A program made the position numbers and the translations under genes. The notes under the pieces were generated by a model, which worked only from the letters and a program-made list of their open reading frames with translations, had not been told where the DNA came from and ran no database searches. This document shows, one piece after another, positions 7,948 to 16,061 of a stretch of DNA of 55,927 nt. Within the stretch, counting starts at the first letter, position 1, and every line of letters begins with the position of its first letter. Where the stretch lies: assembly GCA_016936575.1 (NCBI GenBank), contig JAFGXQ010000192.1:1-55927 (forward strand), in the 5' to 3' direction. This stretch comes from Deltaproteobacteria bacterium (GTDB lineage Bacteria; Myxococcota_A; Polyangia; JAAYKL01).

Positions 7948-9381
7948 ATGAATACAGTGGTTCGGACACAGCAGGTCGGTGTATTGGAAAAGCTGGGATA
8001 CGGGTGCGGGGACTTCGCGTCGGTGTTGTACTGGCAGACCATCAGTGCCTGGCTGTTATATTTTTATACCGATGTGTTCGGTATTACCGCGGCAGCGGCA
8101 GGCACGATGATTCTGGTTTCGCGCCTCTGGGATGGTGTGAATGATCCGATGATGGGAATGCTTGCTGACCGCACCAATACCCGTTACGGGAAGTTTCGTC
8201 CGTACCTGTTGTGGTTGGCGATACCGATGGGCGTTGTCGCAGTGCTCACATTTTCATCTCCGAACCTCAGCCCGAGCGGGAAGCTGGTATACGCCTGGGT
8301 GACATACGTTTTGTTTATGATGACGTACACCGCGATTAACATTCCGTATTCCGCATTGCTCGGTGTTATTACCTCGGACACCACAGAACGGGTGAACGTA
8401 TCATTCTATAAATACCTGTTTGCGTTCACCAGCGGTGGGGTTGTGTCGTTCATCGGTTTGTATCTTGCCCAGGAACTTTTCGGAACAACCGTGGCGCGTT
8501 TGGTGTACGGCGAACCCAATGAATCGTTCGGGTGGCAAATGATGATGGTGTGTTTTGCCATTGTGGCCACGGGGTTTTTCCTGATTACGTTTTTAACCAC
8601 CAAAGAACGGGTGCAGCCGCCGAAAAAACAGAAAATGTCGGTTTCGGCGGATTTGAAAGAGCTTCTGCACAATCGACATTGGCTGGTGTTGCTGGCGGTA
8701 TCCTTGCTGATGATTCTGTTCGTGGCGATTCGCATGACAGTAACCACTCACTACTTCAAATATTATGTTGCGGACCAGCGAATAGCGTTTTTAGGCAACA
8801 CATACAGCGTCGGCTTTGTGGCATTGGCGTCGACATTTCTGGTCATCAGTCAGTGGGTAGCGGTTCTCGGTATTCTGGGGACCAAATGGATTGCCGCGTT
8901 GCTTGGGAAGAAAAAAGCCTTTATTCTGTTTTTCTGGATTTCGATTGTGTGTTTCGGTGCGTATTATTTTCTTTCCCCGGATAGCCTGTTTCTTATTTTC
9001 GGGCTTCAGATTGTCGGAAGTTTTTTTTGCGGGCCGCTTACACCGCTGATTTGGGCGATGTACGCTGATACCGCAGATTACGCCGAGTGGAAAAACGGCC
9101 GTCGTGCCACCGGTCTGGTTTTTTCGGCATCGACCATGAGCCAGAAAATCGGATGGGCCATCGGTGGATTTGTAGCGGGTTGGCTGCTTGCCTCGGTTGG
9201 CTTTCAACCCAATGTGGAGGCCTCTGACAGCGTGCGTTTCGGGCTGAAGCTGTTGATTAGTGTGATTCCCGCCGCAGCCGGAGTGTTGGCGGCGCTATTG
9301 ATGCTTTTATATGGTTTAGACAACAATAAAATGAAAATTATCGAAGAAGAATTGCGCCGGCGACGTGGGGAAAACGAGTAG
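7948..9381 (+). CDS. GPH-family (MelB-like) sugar:cation symporter
   Basis: 477 residues with about twelve hydrophobic segments, matching the usual size of glycoside-pentoside-hexuronide symporters. Visible signatures are 'LGYGCGDFASVLYWQ' near the N-terminus, 'RLWDGVNDPMMGMLADRT' (the conserved D-x-x-x-DP-x-x-G loop) at about 52-69, and 'MYADTADYAEWKNGRR' in the C-terminal half. It probably imports mannose or manno-oligosaccharides across the inner membrane with Na+ or H+. It stands 28 bases before a GH130 phosphorylase and is divergent from the extracellular part of the locus, so it fits as the inner-membrane step. The exact sugar cannot be read from the sequence. Confidence 0.9.
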   Translation: MNTVVRTQQVGVLEKLGYGCGDFASVLYWQTISAWLLYFYTDVFGITAAAAGTMILVSRLWDGVNDPMMGMLADRTNTRYGKFRPYLLWLAIPMGVVAVLTFSSPNLSPSGKLVYAWVTYVLFMMTYTAINIPYSALLGVITSDTTERVNVSFYKYLFAFTSGGVVSFIGLYLAQELFGTTVARLVYGEPNESFGWQMMMVCFAIVATGFFLITFLTTKERVQPPKKQKMSVSADLKELLHNRHWLVLLAVSLLMILFVAIRMTVTTHYFKYYVADQRIAFLGNTYSVGFVALASTFLVISQWVAVLGILGTKWIAALLGKKKAFILFFWISIVCFGAYYFLSPDSLFLIFGLQIVGSFFCGPLTPLIWAMYADTADYAEWKNGRRATGLVFSASTMSQKIGWAIGGFVAGWLLASVGFQPNVEASDSVRFGLKLLISVIPAAAGVLAALLMLLYGLDNNKMKIIEEELRRRRGENE

Positions 9382-9409
9382 TTCGTCGGCCTTGGACTGG
9401 AAGGAATGA

Positions 9410-10414
9410 ATGGTTATGACACGTAAAATTATTGGAAAAGCGCTTCCCGATATGCCCTGGCAGGAGAAACCGGCTGGCTGTATTGACGCCGTTTGGCGCT
9501 ATGATGCAAATCCGGTAATCGGTCGCAATCCGTTGAAATGCAGTGATCGCGTTTTCAACAGTGCGTTGATTCCCTACGAAGACGGATACATCGGTGTATT
9601 TCGCGCGGACCACAAAGACGGCCTGCCGAATCTTCACCTGGGTCGTTCGAAAAACGGCATTGACTGGGACCTGGAAGAAGAAGTTCTGTTTTTTCAAAAT
9701 GAGGACGGTACTCCCGCCGAACAGATTACGTATGGGTATGATCCGCGATTGGTGAAAATCGACGACAGTTACTATATAACCTGGTGCAACAATTTTCACG
9801 GTCCGACCATCGGTGTGGCGCGTACGTCGGATTTCAAAACATTCATCAGAATGGAGAACGCCTACCTGCCATTCAACCGGAACGGTGTTTTGTTCCCCCG
9901 AAAAATCAACGGTAACTATGTGATGCTTAATCGCCCCAGCGACAACGGCCACACACCTTTTGGGGATATCTTCCTTTCAGAGAGCCCCGATATGGTCTAC
10001 TGGGGCAAACATCGACACGTGATGGCCACCGCTAACAACTGGTGGAAAGCGACCAAAATCGGCCCCGGTCCCATTCCGATTGAAACCAGTGAGGGGTGGC
10101 TGATGATCTATCACGGCGTAACCAATACCTGTAACGGGTTTGTTTACAGTATGGGGGCGGCGTTGCTTGACATCGACAACCCCTCAAAAGTGATTGCCGA
10201 TACGACAGATTTTATTTTGACACCGCAGATGCCGTATGAAGAAGTCGGTTTTGTTCCCAACGTGGCGTTCCCCTGTGCCAGCGTTCAGGATGCCGATACC
10301 GGTCGCATCGCCATTTTTTATGGCGCGGCGGATACGTATTGCGCCATCGCCTTTACCACGCTGGATGAATTGGTGGATTTTATTCACGCGCATCCGATGA
10401 AGCTCGACAAATAA
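9410..10414 (+). CDS. GH130 beta-mannoside phosphorylase
   Basis: 334 residues, no signal peptide, hence cytoplasmic. It is a five-bladed propeller family protein: 'NPVIGRNP' early, 'YGYDPRLVKI' with the predicted catalytic Asp111, and 'ATANNWWKATKIGPGPIPIET' followed by 'GWLMIYHGV'. GH130 enzymes split beta-mannosides with phosphate, giving mannose 1-phosphate; whether this one prefers mannosyl-glucose or manno-oligosaccharides is not clear. It follows the symporter gene by 28 bases, and phosphorolysis of imported oligosaccharide conserves bond energy. An ATG at 9416 is an alternative start with slightly better ribosome-site spacing. No mannobiose epimerase gene lies nearby. Confidence 0.9.
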   Translation: MVMTRKIIGKALPDMPWQEKPAGCIDAVWRYDANPVIGRNPLKCSDRVFNSALIPYEDGYIGVFRADHKDGLPNLHLGRSKNGIDWDLEEEVLFFQNEDGTPAEQITYGYDPRLVKIDDSYYITWCNNFHGPTIGVARTSDFKTFIRMENAYLPFNRNGVLFPRKINGNYVMLNRPSDNGHTPFGDIFLSESPDMVYWGKHRHVMATANNWWKATKIGPGPIPIETSEGWLMIYHGVTNTCNGFVYSMGAALLDIDNPSKVIADTTDFILTPQMPYEEVGFVPNVAFPCASVQDADTGRIAIFYGAADTYCAIAFTTLDELVDFIHAHPMKLDK

Positions 10415-10779
10415 TTATCTGTCAGAGCTATATTCTCTTATATATTGTTGATTTGAGATGCATTCATTGTAATGAAATTGCGCTGCAGTGGCTTTTATCG
10501 TTGATTCACGGGTTGCCGATGCATCCAAATTCACAAAGCTCCGGTGTATTCCCCCTGAGGCGGTGACGTCCGATTGAGGCGTCTTGAACGGCGCGGCGAC
10601 GACTTTGCGATTGCACTGTTGTGTCAGAAATTAGTATTTGGAACCCATCGTATTGGATGTGGTGACATTTTTATGATGTTTTCATTTTTAACGGTGTTCC
10701 CATTTTGTGTTTTGTACTATGATGTTCTCCCGTAACCAATACGGGCCTCGCCCTTTAGTTTGTCAAAGGAAGTGCCGAT
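10415..10779. other. Intergenic region with hairpin ahead of the aspartate carbamoyltransferase gene
   Basis: 365 bp without a convincing gene. Near its right end is a perfect 6-bp inverted repeat, CCCGTA (10729-10734) / TACGGG (10740-10745), ending 34 bases before the pyrB start, followed by a short pyrimidine-rich stretch. TACTAT at 10715-10720 could be a -10 element, but no good -35 was found. The hairpin may act in pyrimidine-responsive control of pyrB; this is inference. Confidence 0.35.
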
Positions 10780-12285
10780 ATGGCTTTCGCCAACAGGGAT
10801 TTGACCGGAATTCAGGATTTCACCCGAGATGAGTTGATGTACGTGCTCGATAAAGCCGCGCTGATGAAACAGGCGCTGCATGCACGAAAGGTTGATCGGT
10901 ATCGACTCGCCGCGGGAAAGGATTTGCTCGCGGCGTTGTTGTTTTATGAGAACTCCACGCGTACGCGGACCAGTTTTGAGGTGGCGGCGCAGCGTCTGGG
11001 AATGAACGTAACCGGTTTTGCCGGGGTGGATGGAACATCCGTAAAAAAAGGGGAATCACTGCGGCACACGCTCGACATGTACGAGGCGTATCAGTGCGAT
11101 TGCATTATCATGCGTCACCCGCTCGACGGGTCGGCCAGGTTTGCCGCGGAACATCTTGGAATTCCCATTTTCAATGCCGGAGATGGCAAGCACGAACACC
11201 CCACACAAACGCTGCTTGATTTGTTTACTATTCGTGAGCATTTGGGGCGACTGGATGATTTCGATATGGGTATCTCCGGCGATTTGAAATTCGGCCGAAC
11301 CGCCCATTCGCTGGCAATCGCACTGACGAAATTCACAGGAGTTCGGTTGCACCTGTTTTCGCATCCGTCACTGGCCATGCCTCAAGAATTATTGGAGTTG
11401 ATGCAGGAAGCCGGAGTGGAGGTAACGGTTTATCCCACGCTGACAGAGGCGGCGCAGAAGACCGATGTGCTGTACCAGACGCGAATTCAGAAAGAGCGCA
11501 TGCCCGATTTAACCGAGTACGACAAGGCGAAGTCCATCAGTGAGTTCACTTCTAAAATAATGGAAAAGACCCGGGATGGATTTGGGTTGATGCATCCGCT
11601 CCCCGTTGACAAAGCAGCGCCGTCGATTGCGGCGGAACTCGATAAACACCCCAAAGCGCTGTATAAGATTCAAGCCGGAAACGGGGTTCCCACCCGGTTG
11701 ACCGAGTTGGCCCTGGCATTGGGATTGATGGGGAATGATTTTAACGGGGAGGTCTTTCGTGAATCGGTGTGCAGCGATGATTTCGTTGAACTGCTGCCCA
11801 TTAAAGACAAACCACCGCGAAAAGATGTGTCGATTCGCCCCATTCGCAACAACGGCGTGGTGATTGATCACATGGCGCCGTATATGGAAGAAATTCTCAC
11901 CCAGGTGCTGAAGGTGCGGGAGCGGCGTGATATTTATCGTGCGGCAACGGTGAAGGCGGCCAGTCGCCCCGATTCAAAAGAATCCATCAAGGGAATGCTG
12001 ATGATTGAAGACCGCACGTTGACCGAGAACGAATTGAAAATCGTCGCATCGGTATCTCCGGGGTGCACCGTGAACATTATTGAAAACGGAACAGTGACCT
12101 TCAAGTATCAGTTGCGTCTGCCCGACAGAGTGTGTGATGTTCCGGGAATGATGTGCACCAACAAAGGATGCATCTCCCGCCCGGAACACCAGGAATCCGT
12201 ATCGCCCCGCATGGTCAAAGTGGGCGACAGCCGCGTGAAATGCTACTACTGCGAACAGGTAATGAACACCAGCCAGATTGTTTAG
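10780..12285 (+). CDS. pyrBI: Fused aspartate carbamoyltransferase (catalytic PyrB + regulatory PyrI)
   Basis: 501 residues, AAAGGAAG upstream. Residues 1-310 are the catalytic chain: 'STRTRTSFE' at 59-67 (carbamoyl-phosphate loop), 'HPTQTLLDL' and 'MHPLPVDK'. Residues from about 340 form the regulatory chain, with 'VCDVPGMMCTNKGC' and 'CYYCEQVM' supplying the four zinc cysteines. It makes carbamoyl-aspartate in pyrimidine synthesis in the cytoplasm. Most bacteria encode the chains separately; single-chain PyrB-PyrI is known from Thermotoga and Treponema, so the fusion is real but not unique. Its TAG overlaps the convergent lgt stop by three bases (12282-12285 reads TTAG). Confidence 0.95.
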   Translation: MAFANRDLTGIQDFTRDELMYVLDKAALMKQALHARKVDRYRLAAGKDLLAALLFYENSTRTRTSFEVAAQRLGMNVTGFAGVDGTSVKKGESLRHTLDMYEAYQCDCIIMRHPLDGSARFAAEHLGIPIFNAGDGKHEHPTQTLLDLFTIREHLGRLDDFDMGISGDLKFGRTAHSLAIALTKFTGVRLHLFSHPSLAMPQELLELMQEAGVEVTVYPTLTEAAQKTDVLYQTRIQKERMPDLTEYDKAKSISEFTSKIMEKTRDGFGLMHPLPVDKAAPSIAAELDKHPKALYKIQAGNGVPTRLTELALALGLMGNDFNGEVFRESVCSDDFVELLPIKDKPPRKDVSIRPIRNNGVVIDHMAPYMEEILTQVLKVRERRDIYRAATVKAASRPDSKESIKGMLMIEDRTLTENELKIVASVSPGCTVNIIENGTVTFKYQLRLPDRVCDVPGMMCTNKGCISRPEHQESVSPRMVKVGDSRVKCYYCEQVMNTSQIV

Positions 12286-13103
12286 GACTCAGCACCTGTG
12301 CTATGCGGCATCGATGTCGGGGCGCGGGTTTTGAGGCTGTAGATGATGAGTGCGACGCCGGCCAGGGCGAAGGGGATGCTCAGGAATTGGCCCATGGAGA
12401 GAACGACGTTTTCGCTGACCGCTTGACGCTCTTTAAAAAATTCAACGATGAACCTCAGTGAGAAGAACAGCGTGATGCAAAGACCGATCATGAAACCCAG
12501 GGGGCGGTTTTCTTTTCCCATTTTTTTATCGGCGAAAAGCAACACAACGAAAATGAGAATGCCGATGAACGCTTCGTAGATTTGGGACGGGTGTCTGGGA
12601 ACCGTATCGATTTTGGTAAAGCAGAAAGCCCAGGGAATATCGGTGGGAGCGCCGATAACTTCGGAGTTCAGCAGGTTGCCGGTGCGAATGAACACTGCCG
12701 ACAACGCCCCGCCGAAGGCACAGCGATCGGCCAGTTCGAGCAAGCGTATGTGGTGCCGTTTCGCATAAATCAGCCCGGCAACGAAATTGCCCGCCAACAC
12801 GCCGTGACTAGACAACCCGGATAGACCTTGTTTTACGCTGAACAGGTGCATGGGGTCTCGCATCAGGGTGTTCCACTCGTAGAATACCCTGTGAAATATA
12901 AAAGCGCCGACAATACCGCCCACAAAGATTGCGACCAAAAAGTTGAACGCCTTGTCGGGGTTGATACCGCCGCGTTTGAACTGCCAATCCAGTGTGAAGT
13001 ACGCCGCGAAAAAGAACAGCCCGACCATTACCCCGTACCAGGTGAACGGTACCGGCCCCAAATGGAAGGCGACGGCATCGGGTTGCCACAGTATACAGTT
13101 CAA
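12282..13103 (-). CDS. lgt: Prolipoprotein diacylglyceryl transferase
   Basis: 273 residues from a TTG at 13103 preceded by AGGAG seven bases upstream. Longer reading back to 13175 would overlap the preceding gene and has no ribosome site. It is an inner-membrane enzyme that moves diacylglycerol onto the lipobox cysteine of prolipoproteins. Motifs seen are 'FTWYGVMVG', 'GLSGLSSHG', 'RTGNLLNSEVIG' and 'RHPSQIYEAF'. About seven hydrophobic segments are visible, as in the family. It is the last gene of a dapA / Na-Pi transporter / lgt transcription unit and converges on pyrBI. It would serve the many lipoproteins in this window. Confidence 0.92.
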   Translation of the reverse strand: MNCILWQPDAVAFHLGPVPFTWYGVMVGLFFFAAYFTLDWQFKRGGINPDKAFNFLVAIFVGGIVGAFIFHRVFYEWNTLMRDPMHLFSVKQGLSGLSSHGVLAGNFVAGLIYAKRHHIRLLELADRCAFGGALSAVFIRTGNLLNSEVIGAPTDIPWAFCFTKIDTVPRHPSQIYEAFIGILIFVVLLFADKKMGKENRPLGFMIGLCITLFFSLRFIVEFFKERQAVSENVVLSMGQFLSIPFALAGVALIIYSLKTRAPTSMPHSTGAES

Positions 13104-13125
13104 CTTGTCACTCCTGTTCGCAATA

Positions 13126-14904
13126 CTACGCGAGTTCTTCGAGAATGGTTCTCGCCATGTTGTCGATGCGTTCACTTATAGCGCGCATGCCATTCAAAGT
13201 CGACAAATGATACGCACTGGTTTCGACCGTTTCTTTTTGTCCGCCGTGGAGGCGCTCCAGGTGGGCTTCCTTCAGCTCTTTTTCGAGTGCGTGGTCCTGG
13301 CTGATGTCATCAAGAATACGTTGGGCGATCTGGTGATCGAGTGTGCGCACGGCGGTGTTGATTGCATCGAATTTTTCTAACAGATGGGCATGAAACCGAC
13401 CCAGCTCGACAATTCCCTCGTCAGAGAAAGAGACATGTCGTCGATCGAGTTTTTTTGAAGACCGAGCCAACTCTCCGGCGATAAGGTCGCCGATGCCTTC
13501 CAAATCCTGCACCAGATAAATGAATGCGTGTTCCCGGGCGATCAGTGCTTCAGACAACTTGGCCTGAGCGATTTTAGCGAGATAGGGACGAATGGCTTTT
13601 TCCAGAATATCTACTTTATCGTCTTCCTTATCCATTTTTTCTGCCGCTTCGTGCTCCGGATGGGCGAGGTACGCCATCGATTCCTCGAGCATATCTCTGA
13701 CAATGGTAAAGAGTCGCATGATTTCGCGATGGGCCAAATCCAGCGCCAGTTCGGGAATATCGAGCGATGTTTGGTTTAAATATTTAGGTCGGAAATTTTG
13801 TTCTTCTTTATCGGAGGGGACCAGTTTTTCAGTCAGCCATTTCAGTTGTGGAACAAACGCGAGCAATACCAAACCGGTGGTAATTGTAAATAACATGTGG
13901 CCGTTGGCAAGCTCTCTGGCAACGGATGTGACCCCCATAAGAGATGACAGCCATTTTGCTGAGGCAACGTATTGGTTGAGAAGCGGCATAGCAATGATGA
14001 CGCCGAAAATGCTGATTAACAGATGGGCGACCGCCACCTGCTTTCCCGCCCGTCCGGTGCCCAGCGAAGCGAGTAGTGCGGTTGCGCAGGTGCCGATATG
14101 CGCGCCGAACGCGATAGGAAGTGCGGCTTCCAGCGGGAGTACCTCACTTGCGCAAAGGGCGATGGCGATACCGATGGTGGCGGCGCTTGATTGTACCAGT
14201 GCCGTGAATGCAAGAGAAATAAGCACCCCGAGAATGGGCATTCCAGCGAGATGCTGCACCATCGTTGTGAAAATCGGAATGCTCCGCAACGGCCGCATGG
14301 CATCTCCCATGAGTCCTAACCCGAAGAAAATCAGACCGAAACCGAGAATAACTTCTCCGAATTGACGGGCTCCCTTTTTCTTTCCCGCGATGCGCATAAA
14401 AAAACCGATCGCCACCAGCGCCAGCGAGTATGTCGATAAATTGAATGCAATCAACTGGGTTGTGACGGTGGTACCGATTTTCGCCCCCAGGGTGACGCCG
14501 ATGGCTTGCGTGAGGGACATGGCGGTGGAGTCCACAAAGCCAACCAGCATCACGGTGGATGCGCTGGAACTCTGCAGCAGCGCGGTAACTCCGGTGCCCA
14601 GTATCAGCGCCATGAAGCGGTTGGCCGTAAGCACGGATAATATATTTTTCAGCTTGCTGCCGGCAGCACGCTTCAGTCCGTGTTCTGAAAATTCCATGCC
14701 CAGCAAGAAAATGCCCAGGCCGCCCAACAATCCGAGAATCATCGTTGCCATGTCTGGAGATGTGTAGGCGGCAGCACTTTTTGCGGGAACAGCAGCCGAC
14801 AATTCAGAGGCGTACAAACTCCATAACCCGATGCCGGCAACGGCTGCTATGAATAGTTGCGGATTATTTTTCAATAGAATGCGGTGTATTCGGTCGTGAG
14901 CCAT
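13126..14904 (-). CDS. Na+/phosphate cotransporter family protein with PhoU-like tail
   Basis: 592 residues. The membrane part (about 50-370) carries the two inverted-repeat signatures of the Na/Pi-cotransport family: 'LLQSSSASTVMLVGFVDS' and 'LVQSSAATIGIAIALC'. The remaining 200 residues are helical and charged, matching the PhoU-like domain of bacterial NptA-type proteins. It sits 19 bases after dapA and 22 bases before lgt on the same strand. No Shine-Dalgarno sequence precedes the ATG at 14904, so translation may be coupled to dapA or start later; the core family fold begins at about residue 52 ('MATMILGLLGGLGIFLLGME'). Likely substrate is phosphate, by family. Confidence 0.88.
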   Translation of the reverse strand: MAHDRIHRILLKNNPQLFIAAVAGIGLWSLYASELSAAVPAKSAAAYTSPDMATMILGLLGGLGIFLLGMEFSEHGLKRAAGSKLKNILSVLTANRFMALILGTGVTALLQSSSASTVMLVGFVDSTAMSLTQAIGVTLGAKIGTTVTTQLIAFNLSTYSLALVAIGFFMRIAGKKKGARQFGEVILGFGLIFFGLGLMGDAMRPLRSIPIFTTMVQHLAGMPILGVLISLAFTALVQSSAATIGIAIALCASEVLPLEAALPIAFGAHIGTCATALLASLGTGRAGKQVAVAHLLISIFGVIIAMPLLNQYVASAKWLSSLMGVTSVARELANGHMLFTITTGLVLLAFVPQLKWLTEKLVPSDKEEQNFRPKYLNQTSLDIPELALDLAHREIMRLFTIVRDMLEESMAYLAHPEHEAAEKMDKEDDKVDILEKAIRPYLAKIAQAKLSEALIAREHAFIYLVQDLEGIGDLIAGELARSSKKLDRRHVSFSDEGIVELGRFHAHLLEKFDAINTAVRTLDHQIAQRILDDISQDHALEKELKEAHLERLHGGQKETVETSAYHLSTLNGMRAISERIDNMARTILEELA

Positions 14905-14923
14905 GGGCGGATAACCGATGCCG

Positions 14924-15808
14924 CTATATGAGATTGAGGGTTTTCAGAACAGCGGAGAGCTGGGCGCGGTTTTCGGGGGTGGAGAGTTCGCAGAGCGGTA
15001 GCCGGAATACTTCTTCGCACATTCCCATCATCGCCATGGCGGTTTTCACGGGAATGGGATTGGTTTCGATGAACATAACATCGTACAGCGTCTGCATCTC
15101 GGCATCGAGTTTTTCCGCTTCGGCGGTGTTCCCTTCGAGTGCCAGTTTGATGATTTTCGTCATTTTTTCAGGCATCAGATTTGATGCAACCGAAATCACG
15201 CCGTCGCCGCCGCTTTTCACCAATTCGACAGCCATGGCATCGTCGCCGGAAAGCACTGAAAAGTCATCGCCGGTTTTTTGAATAACCTCGCGCATCTGGT
15301 TAATGTTTCCAGATGCTTCTTTTACCGCGATGATGTTTTTGCAGTCGCGCTGAAGTTTGAGCAATGTTTCTGTCTCCAGGTTCACCCCTGTACGACCGGC
15401 AATGTTGTACAGAACCACAGGAATATCAACCGCGTCGGCCACAGTCTTAAAATGGCGATATAAACCGAGTTGGGACGGTTTGTTGTAATATGGATTGACC
15501 GACAAAATAGCATCGGCGCCTGCCTCCTGCGCATGAATGGACAGTCGCGTCGCTTCCTGGGTGCAATTGGAACCGGCGCCGGCGATGACGGTGCATTTCC
15601 CTTTGGCCAGCTCAACCGCGACATCAATCACATGCTCATGCTCATCCAAACTGAGGGTCGGACTTTCACCGGTTGTACCGCAGGGAACAATACCGGCAAT
15701 GCCGCTTTCAATCTGGCGGGCAACGAGTTTTGCGTATGTTTCTTCATCGAGCGAACCGTCCGCTTTAAACGGAGTGACCAGTGCAGTGAATACGCCTTGA
15801 AATTTCAT
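14924..15808 (-). CDS. dapA: 4-hydroxy-tetrahydrodipicolinate synthase
   Basis: 294 residues, the usual length. It condenses pyruvate with aspartate semialdehyde in the first committed step of lysine and diaminopimelate synthesis. Motifs: 'GIVPCGTTGESPTL' (pyruvate site), 'VNPYYNKPSQ', 'VVLYNIAGRTG' (active-site Tyr) and 'IIAVKEASGN' (Schiff-base Lys). A GAGGAG sequence lies upstream. It leads the operon with the phosphate transporter and lgt. The aspartokinase gene that feeds the same pathway is 26 kb away at 42144, so control is not shared through one transcript. Confidence 0.96.
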   Translation of the reverse strand: MKFQGVFTALVTPFKADGSLDEETYAKLVARQIESGIAGIVPCGTTGESPTLSLDEHEHVIDVAVELAKGKCTVIAGAGSNCTQEATRLSIHAQEAGADAILSVNPYYNKPSQLGLYRHFKTVADAVDIPVVLYNIAGRTGVNLETETLLKLQRDCKNIIAVKEASGNINQMREVIQKTGDDFSVLSGDDAMAVELVKSGGDGVISVASNLMPEKMTKIIKLALEGNTAEAEKLDAEMQTLYDVMFIETNPIPVKTAMAMMGMCEEVFRLPLCELSTPENRAQLSAVLKTLNLI

Positions 15809-16061
15809 ACCTTATTGTCTCCTCGTTGGGCACACCAAATGGGTGCGATACTCCTTGGAGCAGAGCTATCAATGCTTTTCATATGTGTCAAACTTATTTA
15901 AGAACTTTTTATGACAGGATGCGTCCAACTCGAATGATACACGCGCTGAACCATGCGGCGATGCGTTTTTTTTTAATGTGTATCGCTAAAAAATTGGGGA
16001 GCATTGCGCGTGTTTCGCGCGTATACTGTTGAGAATCTGAAATAAACCGGGAGGAGTTGTC
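15809..16061. promoter_or_regulatory. Divergent intergenic region between dapA and the VIT/VWA lipoprotein gene
   Basis: 253 bp. A small hairpin GCGCG-TGTTT-CGCGC sits just before TATACT (16022-16027), a plausible -10 for the rightward gene, although no matching -35 is clear. A GGGAGGAG ribosome site precedes the ATG at 16062. No lysine-riboswitch features were recognised on the dapA side. Confidence 0.3.
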
